Part shown: piece after piece, positions 39,958 to 48,406 of the stretch
Position numbering within the stretch: position 1 is the stretch's first letter
Layout: each line of letters begins with the position of its first letter
Assembly: GCA_003278545.1 (NCBI GenBank)
Contig: QCEF01000008.1
Span: 1-48,406, forward strand
Source: Prochlorococcus sp. AG-355-N16
GTDB taxonomy: Bacteria > Cyanobacteriota > Cyanobacteriia > PCC-6307 > Cyanobiaceae
Length of the DNA stretch: 48,406 bases
Direction: 5' to 3'
Position numbers and translations under genes: made by a program
The notes under the pieces: generated by a model
Told to the model about the DNA's origin: nothing
What the model saw: only the letters and a program-made list of their open reading frames with translations
The model's database searches: none

Positions 39958-40533
39958 AAATGTTAATCTTGACTGTCCATAATTTCGTACATCTATAGTT
40001 TCCCACAAAGTACTTTTTTTAATAAATAGATTTGGAGAATGTTCACAAATAACTGTTGAATCTTTTTTTAAAAGATTACAATTAAATATTTGATTTAAAA
40101 CTAATTCATGGAAATCCACATTGTATGGAGGATCAAGATAAACAAAATCAAATTTTAAATTGTTTAAATCCATATTTCTAGATGATAAGTTTCTCTCATA
40201 ATTAGGTTTTGTCCATTTCAAAACGTCTTTACAAATAACTTCGATATCATTTCTCCTATTCTCTGTATTCTCCAACGAGAGTAAATTATCTAGGCAAACT
40301 TTTGAGTTAATTTTGTTTTTTTCAATTGCAATTATTTTGCTCGCCCCGTGATTATAGGCTTCACAAGAAATGGCCCCTGTGCCACTAAACAAATCTAACC
40401 AGTTACTATTTTCAACTCTTTTATTCAATATATTAAATATGGCCTCTCTTACTCTCAAAGTAGTAGGTCTGGTAAAAGAATTATTTGGACTTTGGAGTTT
40501 TTTACCACCTATTAATCTTAAGTTAGTCTTCAT
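39934..40533 (-). CDS. rsmD: 16S rRNA (guanine966-N2)-methyltransferase RsmD
   Basis: 199 residues. SAM motif [15 protein letters not shown] (45-59) and catalytic DPPY (134-137) in [11 protein letters not shown]. The N-terminal [12 protein letters not shown] and [15 protein letters not shown] are family signatures. Methylates m2G966 of 16S rRNA. The final codons lie over the end of petG on the other strand. Confidence 0.93.
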   Translation of the reverse strand: MKTNLRLIGGKKLQSPNNSFTRPTTLRVREAIFNILNKRVENSNWLDLFSGTGAISCEAYNHGASKIIAIEKNKINSKVCLDNLLSLENTENRRNDIEVICKDVLKWTKPNYERNLSSRNMDLNNLKFDFVYLDPPYNVDFHELVLNQIFNCNLLKKDSTVICEHSPNLFIKKSTLWETIDVRNYGQSRLTFLINVQHT

Positions 40534-40546
40534 TCCTGAGCATCTA

Positions 40547-41164
40547 TTATTGAATATTACTCAGCCATCTTCTCAAAAGTTTTTCACCGGTTATACCAGA
40601 TTTTTCCGGATGAAATTGACAGGCCAATAAATTATCATTCTCTATCATTGCAGTTAATTTTTCAGAGCCATAATCAACCTGAGCTGCAATAATATTTATG
40701 TCATCTGGGATTGCATGATAGGAATGTACAAAATAGACCCAATTATTTAATTCTTCAATCCCAAATAAAGTATTATTTTTTGTAGGTAAAAGTTGGCACC
40801 AACCCATGTGTGGGATTCTTTGGTTAACAATATTGGGTATTTTTTGTATTTTTCCTTTTAAAATTCCCAACCCTTGAACTTTTCCTTCATCACTAGATTC
40901 AAAAAGTAGTTGGAGACCTAAACATATCCCAAAAAAGGATTTCCCACTTTTAATCCAATTTTTCAAATCAGTTATCAAATCAGTATTTATGAGATTATTC
41001 ATCGCTGGATCAAATGCTCCAACCCCAGGTAGTATTATCGCCTTACAAAGCTTAGAATCATTAAAGTTTTTAATTAATATAATTTCTTCTCCAAGACTTT
41101 CTAGAGATTTTGTTACAGAATGAATATTACCCATTCCATAGTCTATAAGTCCAATTTTATGCAA
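40547..41164 (-). CDS. hisH: imidazole glycerol phosphate synthase glutaminase subunit HisH
   Basis: 205 residues, class I glutamine amidotransferase. Catalytic triad Cys81 in FFGICLGLQLLFE, His185 and Glu187 in CQFHPEKSG. Also the oxyanion region LPGVGAFDPAM. Supplies ammonia to HisF in histidine synthesis; hisF is not in the window. 10 bp after trxA on the same strand. Confidence 0.96.
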   Translation of the reverse strand: MHKIGLIDYGMGNIHSVTKSLESLGEEIILIKNFNDSKLCKAIILPGVGAFDPAMNNLINTDLITDLKNWIKSGKSFFGICLGLQLLFESSDEGKVQGLGILKGKIQKIPNIVNQRIPHMGWCQLLPTKNNTLFGIEELNNWVYFVHSYHAIPDDINIIAAQVDYGSEKLTAMIENDNLLACQFHPEKSGITGEKLLRRWLSNIQ

Positions 41165-41174
41165 AGCTTTTAAA

Positions 41175-41498
41175 TTATAAATGCTTAGTTAAAGTGCTCG
41201 AAAGAGTTGCTTTTGGCACAGCACCAACAACGGTATCAACCTTTTGACCTCCTTTAAAGATCATTAATGTAGGAATACTTCTAATACCGTATTGGCTGGC
41301 TACATTTGGATTCTCATCTGTGTTTAATTTAAAAACTTTAATTTTACCTTCAAAATCTTTTGAGATTTCTTCTACAACAGGTGCAACCATCCTACATGGA
41401 CCACACCATGGTGCCCAGAAATCAACCAATACTGGTAGATCACTTTGCAGTACATCCTTGTCAAATGAAGAATCAGTTACGGCTGGAGCTGATGACAT
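41175..41498 (-). CDS. trxA: thioredoxin
   Basis: 107 residues with the active site WCGPC (31-35), the cis-Pro region SIPTLMIFK and the standard fold length. General dithiol reductase in the cytoplasm. Directly downstream of the sRNA yfr1 and upstream of hisH, all on the minus strand, an arrangement known for trxA in marine picocyanobacteria. Confidence 0.97.
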   Translation of the reverse strand: MSSAPAVTDSSFDKDVLQSDLPVLVDFWAPWCGPCRMVAPVVEEISKDFEGKIKVFKLNTDENPNVASQYGIRSIPTLMIFKGGQKVDTVVGAVPKATLSSTLTKHL

Positions 41499-41589
41499 AA
41501 TTTAAGTATTCCTTTTTGAAAATTTAGCAGGCAATTCTTTTAAGTGATGATTTCATTACAGATTAAATAATATAAGTAACAAAATATTT

Positions 41590-41645
41590 AAAAAAGCCCG
41601 ATTAATCGGGCGATTTAGTGTGTGAGGAGTATGGGGTTTCCCCCA
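41590..41645 (-). ncRNA. yfr1: small regulatory RNA Yfr1
   Basis: On the minus strand: GGGG-AAA-CCCC 5' hairpin (41633-41643), the unpaired seed ACTCCTCACACA (41619-41630), a short linker, then the perfect palindromic stem GCCCGATTAATCGGGC (41596-41611) and a T-run (41590-41595). A TATTAT -10 element lies at 41653-41658, a spacing that puts the transcript start near 41645. This is the Yfr1 structure, and it sits between guaB3 and trxA as in other cyanobacteria. It pairs through its seed with porin mRNA leaders in MED4 according to published work. Confidence 0.93.
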
Positions 41646-41730
41646 TCATTTCATAATAACTCCTAATTAGAAAATTTTTCAAATTTAAAACTTAATTTAC
41701 TAAGGATTTATAATTTTGCTCTAAGTGAAA

Positions 41731-42894
41731 CTACTTACCCATCCCAAGCTGCTGAGCTTTTTGATAAACCTTACCTTCTGTGAGAAGCGATGGTGCGATA
41801 ACTATTTCAACTTCTTGCATTTCTTTAATATTTTTTGCCCCAAGAGTACTCATTGAGGTTCTAATGGCTCCTATTAAGTTATGTGTCCCATCATCAAGTA
41901 AGGCAGGGCCCTTAATTATTCTTTCTAAAGATCCTGTCGAACCAACTTCAATTCTTGTGCCCCTTGGCAATACTGGACTTGGAGTAGCCATACCCCAGTG
42001 AAATCCTTTACCTGGAGCGTTTGAGGATTTAGCTATTGGGGATCCAATCATTACAGCATCTGCTCCACATGCTAAACATTTACAGATATCTCCGCCGGTA
42101 ACAATTCCTCCATCACCAATAATAGGAATGTAACGACCACTTTCTTTGAAGTAATCATTTCTTGCCGCACTACAATCAGCAATTGCAGTTGCTTGAGGGA
42201 TTCCAATTCCCAATACTCCTCTTGATGTACACGCCGCTCCAGGTCCTATCCCAACCATCAATCCTGCAACTCCAGCATCCATGAGAAGTTTCGCAACTTC
42301 GTAAGTAACGCAATTACCGGCTACAACTGGGACATTCATAGATTGACAGAGATCTTTAATATTTAAGGTTTCCTTACCTTTCATACCTAGATGTTCAGTA
42401 GAAACAACTGTTCCTTGAAGAAAAAATAAATCTATTTTAGAGTTATTAAGTGTTTCTTTAAACTTAATGGCAGCTTGAGGAGTCCCACTAAAAGCTGCTA
42501 TACCTCCTCTTGCTTTCACCTCATTTATTCTTTGTACAATCAATCCCTCCTTGACCGGTTCACTGTATATTTTCTGCATTAATGGAACAAAATCATTCTT
42601 TCCGACTGATGCTATTTGGTTCAATATTTCATCAGGGTTTTCATATCGTGTTTGTATACCCTCCATATTAATAACACCTAGGGAACCTAATTTTGTGAGC
42701 TCTACAGCCGTATTGACATCGACAACACTATCCATGGCACTAGCGACGATCGGAACTTCTCTTTTGAAATCACCTATTGACCAAGAAGGATCAGTCAAAT
42801 CGTAATCAAGTGTTCTATTACCAGGGACTAAAGCTATTTCATCGATGCCATAAGCTCGTCTGACTTTTTTATTTAAACCAAGTTCAATATTCAC
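41731..42894 (-). CDS. guaB3: GuaB3-type IMP dehydrogenase-related protein
   Basis: 387 residues and lacking the CBS pair, as in the GuaB3 branch. TIM barrel with IVASAMDSVVD, the flavin/IMP loop Cys in VGIGPGAACTSRGVLG, GGIVTGGDI and the phosphate-binding AVMIGSP. The flap motif of classical IMPDH is reduced. Cyanobacterial GuaB3 has been reported to have IMP dehydrogenase activity. It is upstream of yfr1 on the same strand, divergent from gyrA with 179 bp between. Confidence 0.9.
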   Translation of the reverse strand: MNIELGLNKKVRRAYGIDEIALVPGNRTLDYDLTDPSWSIGDFKREVPIVASAMDSVVDVNTAVELTKLGSLGVINMEGIQTRYENPDEILNQIASVGKNDFVPLMQKIYSEPVKEGLIVQRINEVKARGGIAAFSGTPQAAIKFKETLNNSKIDLFFLQGTVVSTEHLGMKGKETLNIKDLCQSMNVPVVAGNCVTYEVAKLLMDAGVAGLMVGIGPGAACTSRGVLGIGIPQATAIADCSAARNDYFKESGRYIPIIGDGGIVTGGDICKCLACGADAVMIGSPIAKSSNAPGKGFHWGMATPSPVLPRGTRIEVGSTGSLERIIKGPALLDDGTHNLIGAIRTSMSTLGAKNIKEMQEVEIVIAPSLLTEGKVYQKAQQLGMGK

Positions 42895-43073
42895 GGTAGT
42901 TTTCTTTTATTCTGATTAAATTAACAACTAAAGGGGTAATAAGCCAAGGTTTATTCAAAAACAACAGGTTTTATTTTGATTTGTGTGTAAATGTGAGTAT
43001 TTGGGAATTAAATAAATCTTTTTTTTTATTCATTATGACAATCAGCGATTATTATTAAAAAAAGGATTTTTGT

Positions 43074-45671
43074 ATGTCTGATATTTTAGATTCCGATAAC
43101 TCTGGATTAAGCGAAGATAACGACCGAATTATTCAAACTGACCTAAGAAATGAGATGTCTCGTTCATACCTCGAGTATGCAATGAGCGTTATAGTTGGTC
43201 GTGCTCTGCCAGATGCAAGAGATGGATTAAAACCTGTTCACAGAAGAATTCTTTATGCAATGTATGAACTTGGCTTGACTAGCGGTAGACCATACAGAAA
43301 ATGTGCAAGAGTTGTAGGAGAAGTACTTGGTAAATACCACCCTCATGGCGATACTGCTGTATATGATGCTTTGGTAAGGATGGCCCAGGATTTCTCTATG
43401 AGGATGCCACTCATAGATGGCCATGGAAACTTTGGTTCTGTTGATAACGACCCTCCAGCAGCAATGAGATATACAGAATCTCGTTTACAGTCTCTTACGG
43501 ATGAAAGTTTATTAGAGGATATTGAATCTGAAACTGTAGATTTCGCCGATAATTTTGACGGTTCTCAGCAAGAGCCAACAGTTCTACCCGCTAGGATCCC
43601 TCAACTACTTCTAAATGGATCATCTGGAATAGCAGTAGGAATGGCAACTAATATTCCACCTCATAACTTAGGGGAATTAATTAATGGTCTTAAATCAATA
43701 ATCAAAACCCCCTCAATTAAAGAGGGTGAACTTTTTGAAATAATTAAGGGTCCTGATTTCCCAACAGGTGGACAAATCTTAGGCAGAGAAGGTATCAGAG
43801 AAACATTCAAAACAGGAAGGGGGTCAATAACCATGAGAGGGGTTGCAAATATTGAGCAAATTAAATCCATTGGTAGAGCAGAGAAAGATGCAGTAATAAT
43901 TACAGAGCTTCCATTTCAAACCAATAAAGCGGCATTGATAGAGAGAATTGCTGATTTGGTTAATGAAAAAAAATTAGAAGGTATTTCTGATATTAGAGAT
44001 GAAAGTGATCGAGATGGTATGAGGATTGTTATTGAACTAAAAAGAGATGCCTACCCACAAGTAGTTCTAAATAATTTATTTAAGTTAACACCTCTACAAA
44101 ATAACTTTAGTGCAAATATCCTAGCACTAGTAAAAGGAGAGCCCACAACACTATCACTTAGGAAAATGTTAGACGTCTTTCTAGATTTTAGGGTTGAGAC
44201 GATAAGGCGAAGAACAACATTTTTATTAAAAAAGGCAGAAGAAAGAGATCATATTGTAAAAGGTCTTTTATTGGCCTTAGATGCTATGGATGAGATTATA
44301 AATCTAATAAGATCAGCGAAAGATTCAATATCAGCTCGAGAAAAATTACAAAACGACCATAAATTATCTTCCATACAGGCAGATGCAATTCTTCAAATGC
44401 AGTTAAGAAGATTAACAGCACTAGAAGCAGATAAAATCAAAGGAGAACATAATGAGTTAACCAAAAAAATAAATCTATTTCAGCAAATATTAAATAGTAA
44501 AGAAAGAATTTTTGAAATTATTCTTGAAGAACTTAATAAAATCGATGAAAGATTCTCTTCTCCTAGGAAAACAGAAATACTAGACTTAGGCGGCGGATTA
44601 AATGATATTGATCTCATAGCTAATGACAGATCCGTAGTTCTATTAACTGAAGCAGGTTATTTAAAAAGAATGCCTGTTAATGATTTTGAATCTACCAGTC
44701 GTGGTTCAAGGGGTAAAGCTGGCACAAAAACAAAAGAAGATGATGACGTAAAATTATTTATAAGCTGTAACGATCATGATACTCTTTTGCTTTTCAGTGA
44801 TAGAGGAGTAGCTTATGCTCTCCCAGCATATAGGGTTCCTATGAGTAGCAGAACAGCAAAAGGGACTCCATCAGTTCAACTTTTACCAATTCCAAGAGAA
44901 GAAAAAATTACTTCACTAGTTGCTGTGGATTCTTTTGTTGACGATCGTTATTTATTAATGCTAACCAAAGCTGGCTTTATAAAAAGAACAGCACTTTCTG
45001 CTTTCTCAAAAATTCGCTCAAATGGACTAATAGCAATTAATCTTGAGGATGGAGATGCCTTAACTTGGGTAAGATTATCGAAAGAAGGTAATAGTGTTTT
45101 AATTGGTTCTAAAACAGGAATGGCGATTCATTTCAGACTAGATATCAATGAATTAAGACCACTTGGTAGAACAGCAAGAGGGGTTAAATCAATGAACTTA
45201 AGAGAAGGAGACAATCTAGTTTCTATGGATGTTTTAACATCTAATTTGGTTGATCAATTGGCTAAAATTGAGGATTTCACAGAAGACCTTGATGAAAATG
45301 TTGAGGAAAACTCTTCAGATGGTCCATGGGTATTAATAGCCAGTGCATTTGGACTAGGAAAGAGAGTACCTGTAGCTCAGTTTAGATTACAAAAAAGAGC
45401 AGGCATGGGTTTGAGAGCAATAAAATTTAGAATTAAAGATGATCAGCTAGTTTGTTTGAAGGTCCTTGGCGAGGGAGAAGAATTACTACTTGTGACCGAA
45501 AAAGGAGTAATAGTAAGAACAAATGCAGATAAAATCTCTCAGCAATCCAGGGCAGCTACAGGAGTAAAATTACAAAGATTAGATGACGGTGATCATTTAT
45601 CTGAAGTGGTTTTGGTACCTCGTGAACAAATAGAGGAAAAAGACCAACCCAGCTCAGTTGAACAAAATTAA
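43074..45671 (+). CDS. gyrA: DNA gyrase subunit A
   Basis: 865 residues. Catalytic Tyr133 in [12 protein letters not shown]-terminal signature [18 protein letters not shown] and [20 protein letters not shown]. The C-terminal beta-pinwheel wraps DNA; at its first blade the GyrA box region reads [10 protein letters not shown] (541-550) instead of QRRGGKG. Introduces negative supercoils with GyrB. The gene is preceded by a 179-bp gap shared with guaB3, which shows no clear motif. Next gene 24 bp downstream. Confidence 0.97.
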   Translation: MSDILDSDNSGLSEDNDRIIQTDLRNEMSRSYLEYAMSVIVGRALPDARDGLKPVHRRILYAMYELGLTSGRPYRKCARVVGEVLGKYHPHGDTAVYDALVRMAQDFSMRMPLIDGHGNFGSVDNDPPAAMRYTESRLQSLTDESLLEDIESETVDFADNFDGSQQEPTVLPARIPQLLLNGSSGIAVGMATNIPPHNLGELINGLKSIIKTPSIKEGELFEIIKGPDFPTGGQILGREGIRETFKTGRGSITMRGVANIEQIKSIGRAEKDAVIITELPFQTNKAALIERIADLVNEKKLEGISDIRDESDRDGMRIVIELKRDAYPQVVLNNLFKLTPLQNNFSANILALVKGEPTTLSLRKMLDVFLDFRVETIRRRTTFLLKKAEERDHIVKGLLLALDAMDEIINLIRSAKDSISAREKLQNDHKLSSIQADAILQMQLRRLTALEADKIKGEHNELTKKINLFQQILNSKERIFEIILEELNKIDERFSSPRKTEILDLGGGLNDIDLIANDRSVVLLTEAGYLKRMPVNDFESTSRGSRGKAGTKTKEDDDVKLFISCNDHDTLLLFSDRGVAYALPAYRVPMSSRTAKGTPSVQLLPIPREEKITSLVAVDSFVDDRYLLMLTKAGFIKRTALSAFSKIRSNGLIAINLEDGDALTWVRLSKEGNSVLIGSKTGMAIHFRLDINELRPLGRTARGVKSMNLREGDNLVSMDVLTSNLVDQLAKIEDFTEDLDENVEENSSDGPWVLIASAFGLGKRVPVAQFRLQKRAGMGLRAIKFRIKDDQLVCLKVLGEGEELLLVTEKGVIVRTNADKISQQSRAATGVKLQRLDDGDHLSEVVLVPREQIEEKDQPSSVEQN

Positions 45672-45695
45672 AAGCCTTATGGTTAGCTAAATAAT

Positions 45696-46907
45696 ATGGA
45701 AATACTTGATATTTTAATCTTAGGTTCAGGTCCTGCAGCCTTATGTTTAGCTTCAGAATTAGCCAAGCAGGATCTAAATATTAAGGGAATATCAACAAAA
45801 TCTCCAAATGAAAAATGGGAGAATACATATGGCATCTGGGCATCTGAATTAGAAGAATTAGGATTAGAGTCCTTGTTATCACATAGATGGTGTAAAACAG
45901 TTAGTTTTTTTGGAGATGGGGAAAATAAAAAAGGGGATACTCCGACAAGACACAACTACGATTATGGTTTAATCAATCAAGAAGCCTTTCAAAATGAACT
46001 TTTAAAAAAATGTAAAGGGATTGAATGGTTGAATGAAACAGCAATAGACATTAAAGAAAAAAATAAACTATCTGAGGTAATTTGTTTTTCAGGCCTCAAA
46101 ATAAATGCGAGATTAGTTATTGACGCAAGTGGTCATAATAGTAATTTTGTAAAAAGACCAGTTCAAAATGAAATCGCTCAACAAGCTGCTTACGGAATTG
46201 TAGGTAAATTTACATCACCACCTGTTAATAAAGAACAATTTGTTCTAATGGATTTTCGTCCAAATCATTTAAATAATGAAGAAAAGTTATCATCTCCTTC
46301 CTTTCTCTATGCAATGGATCTTGGCAACGAGACTTTTTTTGTTGAAGAAACTTCATTAGCTAGTTATCCTGCATTATCCCAAGAAAATCTTAAAAAAAGA
46401 CTTTATAAAAGACTTAATAGTAAGGGTATTGAGGTAAGTGAAATTTTTCATGAAGAGAATTGCCTTTTCCCTATGAATTTACCTCTCCCGTTTAAAAAAC
46501 AATTTGTACTTGGTTTCGGCGGGGCTGCAAGTATGGTTCATCCTGCATCAGGATATATGGTTGGATCTTTATTAAGAAGGGCTCCACTCCTTGCACAAAA
46601 ATTAGCAATCTTCTTAAAAGAACCTCATCTAAGTTCACTTGAGTTAGCTTCAAAAGGTTGGGAAATCCTATGGCCTTACGAGTTAACACAAAGGCATAAA
46701 CTTTACCAATATGGTCTAAGAAGATTGATGAGTTTTGACGAAAGTAGATTAAGAAGCTTTTTCTCAAATTTCTTTAGATTATCTACTAATGAATGGGTAG
46801 GTTTTCTTACTAATACACTTCCTCTTCCAAAACTAATTTACGTTATGAGTAAGATGTTTATAAATTCACCTCTAAAAGTAAAACTAGGAATGCTCAAGTT
46901 AAATTAG
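45696..46907 (+). CDS. crtL: lycopene cyclase (CrtL type)
   Basis: 403 residues. The N-terminal FAD-binding motif DILILGSGPAALCLASELA, the family pattern YGIWASELEELGLESLL, and PSFLYAMDLGNETFFVEETS are typical of plant-type lycopene cyclases. Prochlorococcus has a beta-type and an epsilon-type enzyme; which one this is cannot be decided here, though beta (crtL-b) is more likely. Makes beta- or alpha-carotene precursors for divinyl-chlorophyll antenna pigments. Co-oriented with gyrA. Confidence 0.88.
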   Translation: MEILDILILGSGPAALCLASELAKQDLNIKGISTKSPNEKWENTYGIWASELEELGLESLLSHRWCKTVSFFGDGENKKGDTPTRHNYDYGLINQEAFQNELLKKCKGIEWLNETAIDIKEKNKLSEVICFSGLKINARLVIDASGHNSNFVKRPVQNEIAQQAAYGIVGKFTSPPVNKEQFVLMDFRPNHLNNEEKLSSPSFLYAMDLGNETFFVEETSLASYPALSQENLKKRLYKRLNSKGIEVSEIFHEENCLFPMNLPLPFKKQFVLGFGGAASMVHPASGYMVGSLLRRAPLLAQKLAIFLKEPHLSSLELASKGWEILWPYELTQRHKLYQYGLRRLMSFDESRLRSFFSNFFRLSTNEWVGFLTNTLPLPKLIYVMSKMFINSPLKVKLGMLKLN

Positions 46908-46912
46908 TATTT

Positions 46913-48406
46913 TTACTTTCGCCAATCATCAATATTAATATTTTGGAAGACTTTATCCTCTTCCTCAATATCTTCAAGAAATTTTAAATCAATATTAGAT
47001 TGATTTTTAATCATTTCAACCAATTTCCAGAACCTAGATAAGTGTCTTTCTATTCTCTCTTTTGCGAGTTCAGTTGTGGTTCCAGCTCTAAGAATAAAAC
47101 TCCAATCAGAAGACTCAGAAAGAAGTAGTTCTCTTGCAGCTTGCTTGAAGAGTCGTAGAGATAATTCATTATTAAAATTTTCCAAGCACAAATCTACAAA
47201 TGTTGAGCCTGCCTTTGTGATCTCAGGAACGATCCATGCATTTGCATCATTAATCCAGTAATTATGGTAACCACCTTGCCCCCAACTTGATGCCGATGGA
47301 TCACAAATCTGAAGATTTGGTTTTTGCACTAAGAATTCTTTTAAGTTTGTAAGCTTAATTAAATATTTACTAGAGTTCTTTAGTATATTTTCAATAAAAA
47401 AAGGTCCCTCATACCACCAATGACCAAATAACTCTGCATCAAATGGAGCCATCAATAAGGGCTTAAAGGAAGAGGATAAGGTCAATTTTTCTAGTTGTTT
47501 GGATCTCGCTAGAAGATAGGCATCAGCATGTTCTACCGCCTTATCTTTGGCTTCATTTTCAAGGTAAAACTCTTTTTCCCCTAATGAAATGTTTTCATCT
47601 GTAATCTTATGAAACTTTAAACCCAAAGGTCTTTTTGATGAAATACCCTTCTTTTGGAGCTTTGAGAGAGGTAATTCCCACCCCAAATCTTTATGAAATT
47701 CCCTATATACTTTTTCGCCTGGGAACCCATCCTTAGCAGACCATACTGGCAAAGTTGACTCGCTATCTCTCCCGAAAAATGCCACTCCTTTTTTCGAGCA
47801 TATTGGAGCATATACTCCATACCTAGGCCTTGGTGTGGAGTTTAGAATCCCGTGCCCGTCTAAGATTGTATATCTAATTCCAGAATTAAATAGTACTTCA
47901 TCTAAACCCTCATAATATGCGCATTCAGGTAACCAAATACCTAAAGGCTTTGATTCAAATATATTTTCATGGCTCCTGATGGCTGTATTAATTTGTCCTT
48001 TTACAGTTTCAGGATTCTCCCTTAAAATTGGAAGATATCCGTGAGTAGCAGCACAAGTAAGAATATCCAAATTTCCAGAGTTATTTAAAACCTTAAACTT
48101 CTCAATTAAATTTCCAGAGCAATTTTGCCAGTATAAGTATTTATCATTAAGATTTTTCTTTAAAAATGCAGAGGCATTTTTTTCTTCTTTTGGCAGTTCG
48201 TTCAGGAAATCATTCCTTGTTTTAATCCAGCTTGGGAAAGTTTCTTGAATTTGTTTATTATTTAGAAGTGATAATAATGTTGGAGACAAACTAATAGTAA
48301 GTTTTGTATTTTCTGGATTTTCATTTTTGGAAGATTCTATTGATTGAAGTAGTGGTATATAACATTCCAGAATCGCCTGAAATAACCAATCCTCTTCTAA
48401 GGAGTT
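46913..48406 (-). CDS. GH57 1,4-alpha-glucan branching-type enzyme, 5' part beyond the window
   Basis: The minus-strand frame is open to the last base of the window and continues before the TTG at 48289 with residues such as NSLEEDWLFQAILECYIPLL, so the TTG is not the start. GH57 motifs include CAATHGYLP, GIWLPECAYYEGLDEVL (nucleophile Glu) and LLMAPFDAELFGHWWYEGP (Asp acid/base). The C-terminal SSDWSFILRAGTTTELAKER is the DUF1957 part. Probably forms alpha-1,6 branches in glycogen. Ends 5 bp from the convergent crtL. Confidence 0.88.
   Translation of the reverse strand, partial: NSLEEDWLFQAILECYIPLLQSIESSKNENPENTKLTISLSPTLLSLLNNKQIQETFPSWIKTRNDFLNELPKEEKNASAFLKKNLNDKYLYWQNCSGNLIEKFKVLNNSGNLDILTCAATHGYLPILRENPETVKGQINTAIRSHENIFESKPLGIWLPECAYYEGLDEVLFNSGIRYTILDGHGILNSTPRPRYGVYAPICSKKGVAFFGRDSESTLPVWSAKDGFPGEKVYREFHKDLGWELPLSKLQKKGISSKRPLGLKFHKITDENISLGEKEFYLENEAKDKAVEHADAYLLARSKQLEKLTLSSSFKPLLMAPFDAELFGHWWYEGPFFIENILKNSSKYLIKLTNLKEFLVQKPNLQICDPSASSWGQGGYHNYWINDANAWIVPEITKAGSTFVDLCLENFNNELSLRLFKQAARELLLSESSDWSFILRAGTTTELAKERIERHLSRFWKLVEMIKNQSNIDLKFLEDIEEEDKVFQNINIDDWRK

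Noticed and set aside
1-48406. Search for CRISPR arrays, insertion sequences and prophage genes
   Set aside because: No regularly spaced repeats, transposase, integrase or phage structural genes were seen.

Overview
The window looks like chromosomal DNA from a marine picocyanobacterium, most probably high-light Prochlorococcus. The DNA is very AT-rich and genes are short and tightly packed. Photosynthesis genes (chlI, petG, cytM, a lycopene cyclase) sit among housekeeping genes in an order typical of that group, notably guaB3-yfr1-trxA-hisH-rsmD-petG/cytM. No transposase, integrase, tRNA, rRNA or CRISPR array was found. Both ends cut through genes: a tRNA-dihydrouridine synthase on the left and a GH57 glucan-branching-type enzyme on the right.

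Positions 1-6.9 kb hold small conserved hypotheticals, a hotdog thioesterase, a membrane-anchored Mrr-type nuclease and a MAPEG protein. They also hold the decayed remains of a CotH/beta-helix plus VTC (polyphosphate-polymerase-like) gene pair. Positions 7-14.7 kb form a run of very small genes, many 33-60 codons and mostly with one membrane segment. Recognisable members are an Ssl1498-type light-harvesting-like protein, a DUF2839-like protein, a Nif11-domain peptide, a PAP/fibrillin, a TM2-like protein, an OsmC protein and a DUF1499 protein. At 13.45-13.70 kb a gene-free stretch has two terminator hairpins and a perfect copy of the Yfr1 seed motif.

Positions 14.66-20.85 kb form a zinc-homeostasis island: znuB, zur, znuC, then divergently znuA, a CobW/COG0523 GTPase and a WD40 protein. 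A perfect Zur-type palindrome lies in the znuC/znuA gap. ZnuA and the GTPase both appear to carry the same extra domain of about 120 residues inserted in their normal folds; this is the most striking observation here. Positions 20.85-22.4 kb hold small Cys-rich or membrane proteins and a possible small RNA or leader with a strong Shine-Dalgarno mini-ORF and a terminator.

Positions 22.5-25.8 kb encode the ATP-grasp / alpha-E / transglutaminase triad. Positions 25.8-34.5 kb carry a cupin-like protein, a lumenal pentapeptide-repeat protein, a PfkB kinase, a DUF2834 protein, an MFS transporter, a DUF1400 alpha/beta-hydrolase and two components of a peptide/nickel-type ABC importer. Positions 34.6-48.4 kb are core genes: hom, sufE-like, 5-formyl-THF cyclo-ligase, ruvC, chlI, a TrmJ-like methyltransferase, cytM, petG, rsmD, hisH, trxA, the sRNA yfr1, guaB3, gyrA, crtL and the GH57 enzyme.

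Family assignments come from reading motifs in the translations. No database search was possible, so low-confidence entries are marked as such.
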